Assembly: GCF_026210795.1 (NCBI RefSeq)
Contig: NC_089430.1
Coordinates: 1,860,001-1,924,000 of the forward strand
Reading direction: 5' to 3'
Source: Rhizophagus irregularis
Taxonomy: Eukaryota > Glomeromycota > Glomeromycetes > Glomerales > Glomeraceae
Length of the DNA stretch: 64,000 nt
Program-made: the position numbers and the translations under genes
The notes under the pieces: generated by a model
The model's database searches: none
What the model was told of the DNA's origin: nothing
Seen by the model: the letters and a program-made list of their open reading frames with translations, nothing else
Shown here: positions 24,842 through 37,053 of the stretch, one piece after another
Layout: each line of letters starts with the position of its first letter
Position numbering within the stretch: position 1 is the first letter of the stretch

Positions 24842-27307
24842 TTTATATCGTTATCTTTTTTTTCGACTTTTTTTTTTGAATTATTTTTTTTTTAAAATAA
24901 TAGATTAGAATTTGATACCATTAAAGATTATTTCTTTTAAATCTTTTCTTTATGCGTTTTTTTTGTGACAAGATTTTATTCTAAAAAAAGTTATATATCG
25001 GTTTTCATATCTACTTATACAGAAATAAATCTGATACATTGCTAATAAATAAGACTATTAAAGACAATGATCTTCCGGAAAAAGTTTTGATGACGATTTA
25101 TTTGAAATACTTCATATATTAGAAGTTAGATTGAAAACGATTATCAAGAATGTTTCTATAGATGAACTACTTCCTGGTTTAAAATTAGTTAAACAAAAAA
25201 TGATCGGCATTTGATGCTTTTGTCTTGTCGTTTTGCGTTAAGATCGGCTTAAACTTGTTAAAAATCGATTTTACCTATTTTAGTTTCGATTTTTTTTTTC
25301 TATTCTATTTTCAACCAATCAAATAACATCTCAAAATTTCTTATGCTAATAATTAAATTACCAACTGCGAGTGATCTCTAATCAAAATATGTTCAGATAA
25401 TTTTTTTTTTTTCAGATATCCTGATAGAGCGTTCTTTATCCGAATAAAATTACCAGGTCTATTATTATCTGGATAAAAAAAAGCCTTTTTGTTTTGGTTT
25501 TTTTTTTAAAAAAAATAAAAAAAAATGTAAAATCATGATTAAATATCAAAAAATAAATAAAATTTCAATAGAACATCATATCTGATATAATTTAATGAAA
25601 TTGAAATAGCAATAGAAAATGATTTCAATAAATTATAGATATTAATAAATGATGTTGATATACAGTATAAGAAATTGATGAATACATTAATAGATAATTT
25701 TAAAAATTACGTAAACATATAAAGATTGAATTAATGGTTTAGATTTAGGATTTTTTTTTTAATTCCAGCTGGCATTATAAATTTGACCTAAATTACTATT
25801 GATGAACTATTTGAAACCTAGTACATTAATATAAAATTGTTAACAACTTAGACATGTTTTATATTCATTATATTCAAAATATTATTATAATATTTGTAAA
25901 AAATCATTAACTTTGAATGTTATTTCAAATTGTGTAAGCACAACAATAATAGCCATTTATAATGTAATTACTTTGTTTTTTCTTATTTAAAATATAATAA
26001 TAATAGTAGTATAGTCTTTATCAAATTCATGTGGAAATGCGATAATACTATTGATGGATTGTTATCGACGCCTAAATATGGTTTAGTCCTTTCCGTTATC
26101 TTTTATTATTTGTCCGGCACGTGATGATGTGTATGCATAAGCATATTCATAATTTTATGTTATTCTTATGCTTATACTTTATAGTTTATACTTTAGGATC
26201 AGCAACCCAGCTTTCCATCGTAATAAAATTTTTTATTAAATATCCAATGTCAATTACTGCATTAGCCTTTTAAAGTAGTAAATATTTTTTTTCATAGAAT
26301 TTTTTTTAGTAAGCATATTTATTGTCATTTTCTTTTTCAAAAAAAAAAAAAAAAAAATCTTAATGACTATCAAATTATTATCATGTTAATCATATTATCG
26401 TCATAAAAAATTTATCGTAAATTGTGTAATTGTAAATTACTTTATACGACTAGATATCAGCAAAAAAATTGTTTTGGGCGATTTTTTTTTTTCATAAATA
26501 TATATATTATTTTTATCAAAAAAAAAACCTTCATTATAATGATGATTAGAATTTTTAGATTCAGTATATTGATTTTTTTTAATAAAATTCTGATTTCAGA
26601 TCTGCAATACGAAAGAAAATTTTTAAAATATAATTGATACTAATTTTAATTTATTCAGATTTATCATCAAATAAAATTCTCTTAATTTTAATAAATGAAC
26701 ACTTTCCTTACACAGTATTTTTTTAATGTCAAAATAAATTGTGTTTTCATTATAAATTTGAAAATAAAAGAAAAAACTTTGGATTTATTGGATTTTTAGA
26801 AATTAGATAAGTTTATTAAGCCACAACATTTCCGTTCGTTTCTCACAACATATCGGCTGATCAGAAAAGCCTCCCATAATTTTATATGCTAAATGACAAT
26901 AAATAACCCATCAGTTTATATATAATGAACCCATCAACTGAGCTTAAATATTAATTGGCTTGATTTTTCCAATCAGCCGATATGATAAGTTTGTTTATTT
27001 TTAATATTTTTTACCAAAAACCCATTATTATACCTTTTATAAAATAATAAAATGAGCCTTTTAAGTTGTTTAAAAAATTATATTTTAGAAGAAAAAAATT
27101 TTTTTTATTAAAATTTATTATAACAATTGATAATAAAATTTATGTACTGTATTTTTAATGATAGAGACGTAATAAAAAATCACGTAGTTTGATTGGATAT
27201 ATGTCATGAGATTGCAGATCATTTGTGTGTGGCGGGTGTGGCGGTTATTTTTAATGAACGACGCATCACGCATCAGATACAGTAAATCTGAAAAGCCCCA
27301 ATAATAT
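24842..27307. other. Intergenic part of duplication copy B
   Basis: No gene supported. It holds the inverted segment (about 25685-26065) and the MITE-like insert at 26849-26984. A frame at 27118-27348 (-) crosses the duplication edge and has no recognisable domain. Confidence 0.5.
26849..26984. mobile_element. MITE-like insert, 136 bp, in copy B only
   Basis: CATATCGGCTGATCAGAAAA at the left and the complement of CATATCGGCTGATTGGAAAA at the right form about 20 bp inverted ends. Copy A lacks the insert at the matching place (about 14331). The target duplication is not clear; TA inside the ends would fit a Tc1/mariner type. Confidence 0.7.
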
Positions 27308-28495
27308 GAAACATCAATTTCAAAGAGGTACTTAAACGTTAATTTCATGTGAGGAGAGGAAACTTGAATAACAATCTTTCAAGTAAATCTCTTGGAAATT
27401 TAGTTAATCCCTAATGATAACTTAAGGAGAGGATTTTTTACTTTAAAAACATTTCATCTTTTTTTGGATTTTTTTTATAGGAATTGGCTTTTGACTCTTG
27501 AGTGAGTATTAATCAGGGTTGTGGAGATTTTATTTATTTATTTATTTTTTCATTTTAACAACTAACATTTAATACTAATACTATTTTGGAAGTTTCTAGA
27601 TGATATCAGTTTTTTTTTAGATTTTTGAAAACATTATTTTGAATTTATGTTTAGGATAGATGAGAAATTGAAAGTACTTTTATAAAAAAAAATATACATT
27701 ATCTCATTAATTAACACCATACATTAATCTTATAAAAAATCTAATAAAAAATAAAGATAAAAATTGACCTGATACATGGATACGAATCTAAATAGTTTTT
27801 AACAACATAATAATAATAAACATAATTTATTTCACCATAAACATTTTTTTTTTAATGATACATTTTTTAAAGATAATAAATAATATTATTTATTAATTTG
27901 ATAATATTATTTTAATTTTTCATTTATTATTTTTTTTTTAAAAAAATATACAAATACAATATATTCAAAAAATATACTAAATGGTTGATCTAACTCCTCT
28001 ACTCACATACCCTCTCCAACTATTATCATCCACAATGGTTTTGATCTAGTATTGCAGAAATATTTTCAACCAGCAATTTTAATTAAATAGCACCAATTGA
28101 TAAATCCGCTTTTAAACCAGAATCAGATGATATGAACGTCTTGACTCTTGAATTAATGGCTGCAAACCCCTTACCAACCTAATTAATAAAATGTGAATTT
28201 AAATATAATAAAGTATTAATATTTTTAATAAATTTTCCAAATAAAATACTGTATAAACGTGGTAAAATGCACTCTAAAGCATCATAAATTCTTTTCTAGT
28301 CATCACACACGTCATGTGAAAAAATTCAATTAAATTTGATCAGTTACACATGAACCTTTGCCTTTTACGCCGATCACAATCAAAAAAGAAAAAACAAACT
28401 TTTGTTTCACCAAAGAAATAACGAAGTATTGAATTAATAGACTTATGACATTGAAATAGGGTAAACGTTGAATTAGAAGCATTAGATTCATAGTT
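27308..28495. other. AT-rich spacer
   Basis: No gene or element recognised. Confidence 0.4.
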
Positions 28496-28624
28496 GTTAG
28501 GGTTAGGTTAGGATTAGGATTGGGTTAGATTAACATAAGTTTAGGATTAGGACTAGGGTTAGTTTAGGAGGGTCAGTCCAGGATTAGGATTAAGGTTAGG
28601 ATTAAGGTTAGGTTGGTTTAGTTA
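28496..28624. repeat. Interstitial telomere-like tract
   Basis: Degenerate TTAGG/TTAGGG-type repeats over about 130 bp (GTTAGGGTTAGGTTAGGATT at the start, later GGATTAAGGTTAGG). The fungal telomere repeat is TTAGGG. The tract is impure and lies inside the window, with ordinary sequence on both sides. Confidence 0.8.
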
Positions 28625-29109
28625 AAATTCGAAAGTTCAAAATGATGCTCTAACTCAATTATCTTGTTAATTTTGTAGATACGAAGTACAAATTTGCGTT
28701 GAAACTGTTGCAAAAATAAATAATTTTTATCTGCCTCATACGAACCTGTCAAACTACTCGCAAGAATTTATTTGGTAGATTTTTCTATTACGTTACTGGT
28801 ACTCTGCCGCCAAATTTCTTAGGTTAACTGCTTTTCTCCTACTATCTACCGGCTTTGTGGTAGTCGTTATTATAATGTCGACAAAATGTTAACGGGTGAC
28901 CCACTGGTATCTATGGCGATATATGATAATGTATATTTACCATTTATTCTTTTTTGCTCGGTTAACATTACTCCTATACAAATTTTAGGAGCCTACTACT
29001 ATGACGATCTGATAATGTGGGTAGAACTCAGTCTCTTGCTAATTTATCTAATTATTTGATAATATTATTATGGGAAAGAAACCTCAACTGAGACATTGCA
29101 TACTGTTTA

Positions 29110-29663
29110 ATGACACATTGTTCGCAAGGCCGAAAGACAAGATCGGGGGTCTACAATTTCGATCTTAGTAACAATATATTTTTAGTTTTTATTGGAGATT
29201 TCAACGACGTTGATAAAAGTCGCTCATTTTTTCAAGGAACCGCACATAGTGACATAGGAATGCAATTGACCGAACTATATTCACATATGAAGAAACCAGA
29301 TACAAAGAATTAAATGGAGGTAAAGTCCACCGTTGCTACTGAATAAATCACGTTGGTGGTCTTAGTTCCGAAATAAATACAGAAACAAATAATATAGTTG
29401 TCATTGCACCGGCTGGCGTCATATTAGCTACCCCTTGATCTGACTACATTTTTCGGAAACATCGGTGGTTTCCTTACTATTTGTGGCGTTTACCGCTTTC
29501 TCTTTGGCAGTGGGATGATGAACCATTCGGGTTTGTGACTGAGTATTGCTTTCAATATAGGGATTTGGATAATACGTCGGATAAAGTTGGTAATGATGTA
29601 GAAAAAGGCGATGATGATAAGGATAGTGAACTAACTGGAAGCGAAATTCGAAACTCTGTTTAG
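29110..29663 (+). pseudogene. Decayed membrane-protein gene (C-terminal part)
   Basis: Separate frames together look like the end of a predicted membrane protein family that I recall from these fungi. 29110-29313 encodes IGDFNDVDKSRSFF. A second frame around 29440-29510 encodes PLDLTTFFGNIGGFLTICGV then YRFLFG, a likely membrane helix. A third, to TAG 29661-29663, encodes DDEPFGFVTEYCFQYRDL and an acidic tail. At least two frameshifts separate them and no good splice sites repair them. An open stretch upstream (about 28850-29060) may belong to it. Family assignment rests on memory of similar proteins. Confidence 0.4.
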
Positions 29664-31593
29664 AAAATACTATGTTGACATGGAATATTTTGAATCAAAA
29701 AATTAATCCTTTTTGAGTCATTAAATTAAATATACAGTACTTTTATTTTTATATTCAATTTTTTAATGGATTGTAATGCATATACTGTATTATATAGCTA
29801 GTGTACGCTATACAAAAAAATGTCTTGGCTTACTAAGTAAAGTTATATAATAGGCAAAAAATACACAATAGTAAATAGTTTTTAAAGGCTCTATAATAGG
29901 TACATCAAAGGTGCGCTATGGTTAATTCAAAAAATTCGTTAATAAAAGATTTGAACATCGAAGTATGCAAAATATGCTATTAACGCTATTTTTTTTTAAA
30001 AAAAAAAAAAATATTGCTGTTTGCTTATTGCTTCTTTTAATCATTGGAATAAAAGAGCTCTCCTGTGGCGCCCTTATTACATAAATTTCAACAATTTTTT
30101 TTTTTATATTACGATTCCTTACTTAAAAATTAACAAAAGCTATTTGTTATTCAGCATCAAAAATTCATCCAGTGGTCAAGGATATGATCTTGTGCATAAT
30201 AATTAATTTATTTTATTATTTGGATTTGGTGTTTTATTTTACGTTCCATTATGAACGGAGGACCCAGAAATATATATAAAAGGGTCAGGTTTGAGTTTGC
30301 GTATTTTGAACTAAAAAAATCATGAAAATCTTTCCTTTTTTAGATAATTTCTGATAATGCCGGTCAGAATTTTATTTCCTATTATAGTATCCGACTGATA
30401 TTATCATAATTCCGGCCCTGAAAAAATGCGTACAAAAAATTTTTTTCATCACCTGACCCCTATATATATATTTCTGGGTCCTATGAACGGCTTAACTGTT
30501 AAGTTAAACTCTTGCCAACATGACGTAATTCAAATACGTGATTTACTGCGTAATGACAACGATCGCTCTTCGCAACTCCCGCAGCGAGTCTCATTCAAGG
30601 AAACGTTAATGGCTAGTTCTAAAGGTATAACCTTCAGATTTTTTTAGTTTTCTTTAACGGAATATTTATTAAATCGACATTTCATTCATTCTTTTTAGGT
30701 TCTGATGTCTCAAAGTACTAAACGAATGAAGTTAGATTTTTTTTTTTATTTTTTTTTAAATTTAAAAAGTTAATGTTTTCTTTTTTTTCTTTTTTTTTTG
30801 TAGGGATACCAATTTGGGCTTCTTGGATGAGCTTGAGAGGTAACCAAACTTCCAAAACTTGTAATTTTATTTTTTTGGAAGTGTTTACTAACACTTTTTT
30901 TTGTAGTTTCTCTTGAAACAGCACTTTGGAAGGACATATAATCGGCGTTTCCCAATGGCTAATTTTCCAAATTTGTGGTCCATATTGCACTAATCATTCT
31001 CGTATTAAATTTGTCCATAGATCTAGGTATTTAGATTCATAATAAGCAAATAAATAAAAATAAAAAAATTAAACTAGGAAACAGGAACTTTGTTGGAGCG
31101 TCCGCCGTCCGAAGCATTTCTAGTCACATGATCATCATTTACATATTACAAAAAATTAAAGTCTACAAAAATATGTATTGCTAAAGTTAAAAAAAAAATG
31201 TACTGCAAAAAAAATTATAATTAAAAAATTTATCACCAAGTTATAGTTAAAAATATTAAAAAATATATAGTTATATAATCTAGTTAAATTCGTTGACATT
31301 TGATAAAAAAAAAATTTTCACACAAAAAAGCATTTTGTTTCAATTTTTGTTTAAGATGCGATTTAAAAAATCATACTTTATTTTAACAAATTTTTAGAAG
31401 CAACTAATTTATTAACACTTTAGAAAGCCAACAATATTTATTATTGAATTTTATTATAACAATGAATAATTTAGGAAGTTTATGTAAAACATAAAATACA
31501 TTTATTTAATTCTTATAATTGATTACAAACTGGTCCATTTAATACTATCTATAATTCCAGTGATCAAATTATAAAACTAACATAATATTTAAA
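29664..31593. other. Gene-poor spacer with one MITE
   Basis: Contains the MITE at 30259-30482 and a T9A14 palindrome at 29989-30011. Frames on the minus strand at 30718-30990 lie across T/A runs and carry no known domain. Confidence 0.45.
30259..30482. mobile_element. hAT-like MITE, 224 bp, relative of 6864-7076
   Basis: Ends AGGACCCAGAAATATATATA and its near complement, flanked by ATGAACGG at 30251-30258 and 30483-30490. It shares the ends and interior phrases (GAGTTTGCGTAT, AATTCCGGCCCTGAAA) with the element at 6864-7076, so both belong to one family. Confidence 0.85.
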
Positions 31594-32388
31594 TTATTTT
31601 TCATGTTTTTCTTCTAATAATTTCTCTAATTTCCCTAATTTCCCTTCTAACATATCAAATTTCTTATCATAAGATTTTAATTTATCAAATATTACCTCAT
31701 TGTCAATAGTGTTATATTTAATTTGAAGTTTTTCAAATAAATCTTCCCGTAATTCTGTGAATTCCTTTGTATCCCATTCACCCTCTTTAATCAATCTTTT
31801 AATTTCTATTCGAGTCTTATCAACATCGGCATAATAATATCTTGAAAAATAAATTTAAATAATTAATAAATAATGTCACTAAATTTTTTTAAAAAAGTAA
31901 AATTACATACATTACTTCAGGAAACCATAATAGGTAAAATAACTCAATCTCAGCCAAAATCTAAAAGTTGAGATATATTAGTATATTTATAGAAATGGGA
32001 TGATTAATAATATTATTATTTACCTCTGCCTTCGGCATCAAATATGAGACTCTATTATTATCTTCTTCAATTGCATTGCTGAGTAATCCAATTAACAAGT
32101 TCATAAGATATATAACAATTAAAAGGGAAAATAAAACAATCAATACTGCAATTGATGGATTTTCTGTATATGTCCAATTGGATAATGCACTTGAATCACC
32201 TATTTATAAGAAGAATTGCTTAAATATATTAGAAAATATTATGTATATTCACATAATTATGAAAAATTTAATATACCTATTAAAAATAAATATATAGCAA
32301 AAAGGGAAGTTTTAATATCCATAAACATGTTTGTATTTCCATCAGAAATTTGAATCATAAGTGGATTGGAATTTATTAAAACAATACC
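31594..32388 (-). pseudogene. 3' fragment of a TRP-like ion-channel gene
   Basis: Minus-strand exons 32277-32388, 32024-32199, 31911-31960 and 31594-31840 splice in frame. They encode NSNPLMIQISDGNTNMF, a helix (SLFAIYLFL), DSSALSNWTYTENPS, then the helix VLIVLFSLLIVIYLMNLLIG, AEIELFYLL, YYYADVDKTRIEIK and a coiled-coil tail ending EEKHEK. This matches the pore end and C-terminal tail of ion-transport-domain proteins common in Rhizophagus. The voltage-sensor-like helices and the N-terminal part are absent: upstream, the frame meets TGA and runs into a kinase-type fragment. It is either a broken gene or a chimera. Confidence 0.6.
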
Positions 32389-32792
32389 TCAATTAGAAAT
32401 ATTAGAAATTCATTATCACGAGTGACATAATTTAAACATTTTTTTAGATCAAATTTCATTCTTGAATGGCGAGATAGATATCTTACTGTATAATTTCCAT
32501 CAATATTTGTTACTAAATATATTGTACATGAGTTACCCTTACTTACATCTTCAATATTTTCAAATCGATAATATGGTACCAATTCAACTATATCATTATC
32601 CCTTACATTAATTTTTAATTGCATTTCTTGAACGAAATTATCAATCATTTCATTCTTACTGGTCCATTTACTATTATTAATATATATTACGCAATGTTTA
32701 CTCTTTACATTTTTTTTATTTGTATATTTATTACCACAATTTTTACATATATTTTTATTCGCTTTATTAGATGAACTGTTTTCGGATGACAT
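32376..32792 (-). pseudogene. N-terminal fragment of a kinase-family protein, joined to channel fragment
   Basis: ATG at 32790-32792; 138 residues. It has CKNCGNKYTN, the NNSKWTSKNEMIDNFVQEMQ segment typical of the N-terminal domain of Rhizophagus kinases (compare the genes at 33672 and 42642), then ENIEDVSKGNSCTIYLV where the glycine loop should be. The lysine, HRD and DFG parts of a kinase are missing. The last codons overlap the channel-like exon at 32277-32388 in another frame, so the two family fragments abut almost exactly. It might still be expressed as a short protein. Confidence 0.55.
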
Positions 32793-33671
32793 CTTAAATA
32801 CTTAAAAAAAGTTTTAACGAGAAACACATTATATATATGAGTTATTCTTTGGCGCAGTTCTTTTTTATTCATGTGAATTTTACTTTAAGCCGCTATTAAA
32901 AAAAAGTTAGGCCAAAAATCACAATTAGCTAATATTTTCGTAAATTGCGCCAAATATTGATCATCACAAAATATTCTAGTATATATATGGGACCTGATCT
33001 AGGTTAGAGAATTTCTTTCAAAATTGAGATTTTTATTGCATTATACTTTTTTGATATGACTAGATTAAAATACAATAACTTAAACTTTAGCCCTCCAAAA
33101 TAATATGATTATTTAGTTATTATTTTTCCCAGAAATATTACGACTTTCGCTTTTACATAGTGTCAGAATATCAGGTTTATTGAATATATTGGATATATTA
33201 TTGATTAGATTGCCGACATTTCTGTTGAGAATATTCTTTTTTTTTTTTAAGATAAAGAAGATATCACAGGAATTAATGGCTGGACAATATGCCATTATGT
33301 GTCATTGTTGTCACGCTTGTGCAATTTTACGCTGATCACAACATTTGATGTTCTCAGAATGTTCATTGCCCGTACATTATGATGTACATTATTTTAAAGA
33401 TAATAAACATTATACTAATATTTATTTATTACTATTATAATAATAGTATTTTCATTTATGTATTAATTAAAATGTATAAAAAAATGTATTATTATCACGC
33501 TATTTTACTAATATAAAAAAGCCTAATACTGTAGTTGAATAATTCGTTCAAAATAAAATATTAATTGACCGATTTTCTTACCAATAAAATCTGTAAAATA
33601 GTTTAAAATCCATCTAAAGAAAATAAATAAATTAGTAAATAAAAAAATTTATTATTTTATTATTAATAATA
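32793..33671. other. Intergenic sequence
   Basis: No gene recognised. It holds the region upstream of the fragment at 32792 and the 3' flank of the kinase gene that ends at 33672. Confidence 0.4.
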
Positions 33672-36175
33672 TTAAAGAATAGATGAACCATCAGGAATTT
33701 CAAATTTATCTTGTTCCTCTGAGTGAAGATTTGGATTATTATATACTTCTTCATCATCTATAAAAACAAAGGTAAAATAATATTAATTTATTATCTAAAA
33801 AGAAGCTTAGTAAATGTTTTGCTTACCTTCATTATTGACATTTTGTGTTATCACTGTTTTTTTATTATAATCATTTTGATTATCTGCGATTATTAAAATT
33901 ATTTAAAACAAATCAGATTTAATAAAATATTATCTTATTATAAATTGAATTATAATTGATTTATTAAATTTTACTTACCATTTTTTGAACTAATCTGTAA
34001 TTTTTTAAATACTTTGGATAATTTTTTACTATTACTATCTAAATTAAAATATTAATTAGTAAATATTATATATAATGAAAAAATTTATTTCTCACCCCCC
34101 TGAATTTAATATATAAAAATGACGTCATGCTGATCATTTGCGGATCATTTCCAAAAAGGAACAATGTAATTAATGTAATATTGACGAAAAAAATTTTTAA
34201 AAAATAAAACTTAATATAAGCTTCGTATAGCCTTCAAAATTATAGTTTATAGGTAATTTTGACTGCTTTACAAATTTACTTAATACCTTAACTCCATTTT
34301 TGTCATTTTTGACAATTTATGACTTGGGAGGTGAGGAATAAATTCACCCTTATATAATATTCATTTTATTTTTTAAAAATTAATAATAAATTACCTTTAA
34401 TAATACTACTTATTTTTGATGTGTTATTATTATTATTCTGATCACTTGATTTGCCAAAATCACTAACTAAAAATGAAACAATTATTAGTAAATGATGTAA
34501 ATATTCATTATAATTTTTAATAATTACTTACTATTATAAGGAATACTAAAATCATATGATTTACTATGAAATGCTATTAATAGAGATGGTTTTTATTAAA
34601 GATTTTATAAATAAAGCTAAAAAAGTCAATTTATATTACCTTCTTGTTCTTCTGTTATTACATAAATTGGAGAGAATGATATTATTATAAATACTAGAAA
34701 AAATATCATATATCCAATATAAATTATTATATAATTAATTACCTTCAGTTGCATTTTTTGGTTCAGGAAGTTTTTCAAATTTATGAATTTTACTTGTAAA
34801 TAGTTTACTACCTCTATTAATTATTTCTTTATTTATTTTTAATTTTAGTTGAGGTAATTCATTTGGTTTGTTTTGATAATATGACATAATATCATTCATT
34901 TTATTTCTAAGTGTATCAATATCAGGTCTTTTTAATGGATCAGCATCCCAACATTGTTCCATTAAACTTTTATATCCTGAAGGAATTTCTGGTATAATTT
35001 TTGGTCTTATACCATTAATAATATTAATTGCAAGATTACAATCATGTTCATAATTCATAAATGGTGGTTGTCCAGATGAAATTTCCCACATAAGCATTGC
35101 AATACTATAGATATCAGATTTAAAAGTACATTCTTTTCCATTAAAAACTTCAGGAGCTATGTAAGGAAGATTTCCATATATACATGTTGATGATTTATTT
35201 GCAGGACCACAAAAACCAAAATCACTAATATACCAATTATCATTAAACTGTGAATATAATATATTTCCAGAATGCAAATCTCTATGAATTGAATTCTCTT
35301 CATGAATATTATAAAGTGCATTAATTGTTAAAAAAGCAATTTTAATTCTTTCTTTCCATGTAAGTTGATTATGATTTTGCAAATATTCTCTCAAATTTAC
35401 ATCCTTTTTTCTCATGACAAGCATATAATTTCCATTTGATAGATTTTGTGTTAAACCAAAACATTGAACAATCTCTGCATATTTGTTGCTTATTGTTAAA
35501 TGCGATTTAGCCTATAAAAAATGATTTAAATTTTAGTTTCTTATAAATAAAAAAAAAATATCTTAAATTCTTTTAGTTACAAACCTCTTCAAACCAACTT
35601 TGACTTGCACTTTCAACATTTTCTAATTGTTTAAGTATTACTTTAATAGTTCCAAACCTTATTAATTTTCGTTCTTTAGAATCCCATTCATCATATCTTC
35701 CACCAATCCAATCTGCTGTATAAATTTTAGAGAAACCACCTCTCGTTAGATATTCAATATTTTGTAAATTATTATATGGAATCCATTCAACAATTTTACT
35801 TGGCATAATTGTTTTCATTTGAAGATTTTTTATTAAATTATCAATATTATTATTTCCAGATATCCAATTTGAAAAATTATCTTTTAAATAATTTTGAACA
35901 CAATATTCACAATATAACGTAGCTAAACATTTTTGGTTACAATTCTCACAAATTCTTCTTATTCCTGAATTATACTTAATTTTATCTCGGTCATAATCTT
36001 CAATATTTAATCTTATTGCTTCAGTTTTTTCTTCTTCTGTAAGAGAATTATCAGCAAGAATTGTTTGTTGCATAAATTCATATTGTTCATGAAAACCTTT
36101 GTGAATATTATAATCAATTAATGTATATGCTCTATTAATTGCTGCATTTATTAGTTCTTCTCGAATAGTGGACAT
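33672..36175 (-). CDS. Protein kinase of the expanded mycorrhizal-fungus (TKL-like) family
   Basis: Eight exons join in phase to 562 residues: 35585-36175, 34743-35511, 34640-34651, 34532-34573, 34395-34466, 33979-34038, 33827-33883 and 33672-33757. Exon 3 is a 12 nt micro-exon. The N-terminal domain has Cys pairs at 76/79 and 89/92 and the WISGNNNIDNLIKNLQMK segment. Kinase: altered glycine loop TRGGFSKIY near 144-152, lysine K182, HRD at 273-275 (HRDLHSGNIL), DFG at 294-296, APE at 316-318, and WDADPLKRPDI. The tail after 420 is rich in Asn, Ser and acidic residues (SKVFKKLQISSKN, NPNLHSEEQDKFEIPDG). Catalytic residues are present, so it is probably active; substrates are unknown. Intron 5 is unusually long because of an insert at 34084-34342. 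Confidence 0.85.
34084..34342. mobile_element. Probable MITE inside intron 5 of the kinase gene
   Basis: Intron 5 (34039-34394) is 356 bp, while introns 1-4 and 6-7 are about 60-100 bp. The extra sequence has inverted ends TTTATTTCTCACCCCCC at 34084-34100 and its near complement at 34326-34342. Target duplication is uncertain because the flanks are AT-rich. Confidence 0.6.
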
Positions 36176-36836
36176 AATTATTATAAAGTGTGTTTAATAA
36201 TTTGTTAGAAAAAATAAGGTTTTTTTTTACAAATTTTGTCGCTTATGGTCGCAAGTTAAACAAATCAAATGTTGTGACTACTGATTTACCTTTAGTTGTA
36301 ACAGTTGTGATACCATATTAACTATTGCATAAATAATATAAATAATGAAAATGCTACAAATAAGAAATATTCTTTTTAGTAACTGGTAAATGCCGTTATT
36401 AGTTTATGATTATACAATATATACCTTATACAAAATAGAATATATTATCATATTAATAACTGTTAAAATAAATTTTTGTTTCTAAACTGAGGTCATCAAC
36501 CGACAATCTAGAATTTTATTTTCATACAATTTATAAAAATTATGAAGGAACTAATAATTGTTATAGTCTAGTATGGATAATATAAAAAAAGGAAAAAAAA
36601 ACTTGAGGGTTTATTGCCGTTTTAAAAAATGTTGACTCAGTGTGTCGATCATTTCTACAAAACGAATGCCGTGAACACATAAAAAATTATGCGAACTTGA
36701 AGTATGTATGCATAGTTTTATATAAAAACTACTTTGTCATTTTTAAATATGAAAAAAAATTGAAACGGACACAACCGAATACACCGAACACACTGAACAC
36801 AAGTGAGCGCAAGTGAGCACAGGCAAATATTTTATG

Positions 36837-36905
36837 GATATTGTACAGTGTTATATTTATATTGGTTAACGTCGTTAACCAACATAAATACCACCATACA
36901 ATATC
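36837..36905. repeat. Near-complete palindrome of about 69 bp
   Basis: Two imperfect arms of about 33 bp meet at GGTTAACGTCGTTAACC; the outer ends are GATATTGTA and TACAATATC. It would fold into a long hairpin. It directly precedes the element at 36911. Confidence 0.75.
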
Positions 36906-36910
36906 TATAT

Positions 36911-37053
36911 TATCGTACGGCTAATTCAGGTCATGCTCAAATAAACTATCACTATTCAATATAATACACAAATAAACTATTGACACCAATATTGTACGAT
37001 AATGAAAATATTGGTCAAATAAAATCAGCATGATCCTATAGGGCCGTGCGATA
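36911..37053. mobile_element. MITE-like element with 27 bp imperfect inverted ends
   Basis: The left end TATCGTACGGC...CATGCT matches the complement of the right end, TATCGCACGGC...CATGCT, over about 27 bp. The termini carry TA, so a Tc1/mariner-type relic is possible, but the target duplication cannot be separated from AT-rich flanks. Confidence 0.65.

Larger units (their letters stand above)
19400..27307. repeat. Segmental duplication, copy B
   Basis: Direct duplicate of 6397-14783, about 13 kb downstream. It carries the intact small gene and an intact sacsin-like gene. Copy B alone contains an inserted element at 26849-26984 and extra AT-rich sequence at about 25360-25640. Coding parts align almost without gaps (1067 versus 1071 codons), while intergenic parts differ by many indels. 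Confidence 0.9.

Noticed and set aside
27118-27348. 76-codon open frame (-)
   Set aside because: It crosses the edge of the duplicated block, and the copy A counterpart is not open.
30718-30990. Overlapping open frames (-) with Lys-rich ends
   Set aside because: They depend on A/T homopolymers; no family, start context or conserved structure.
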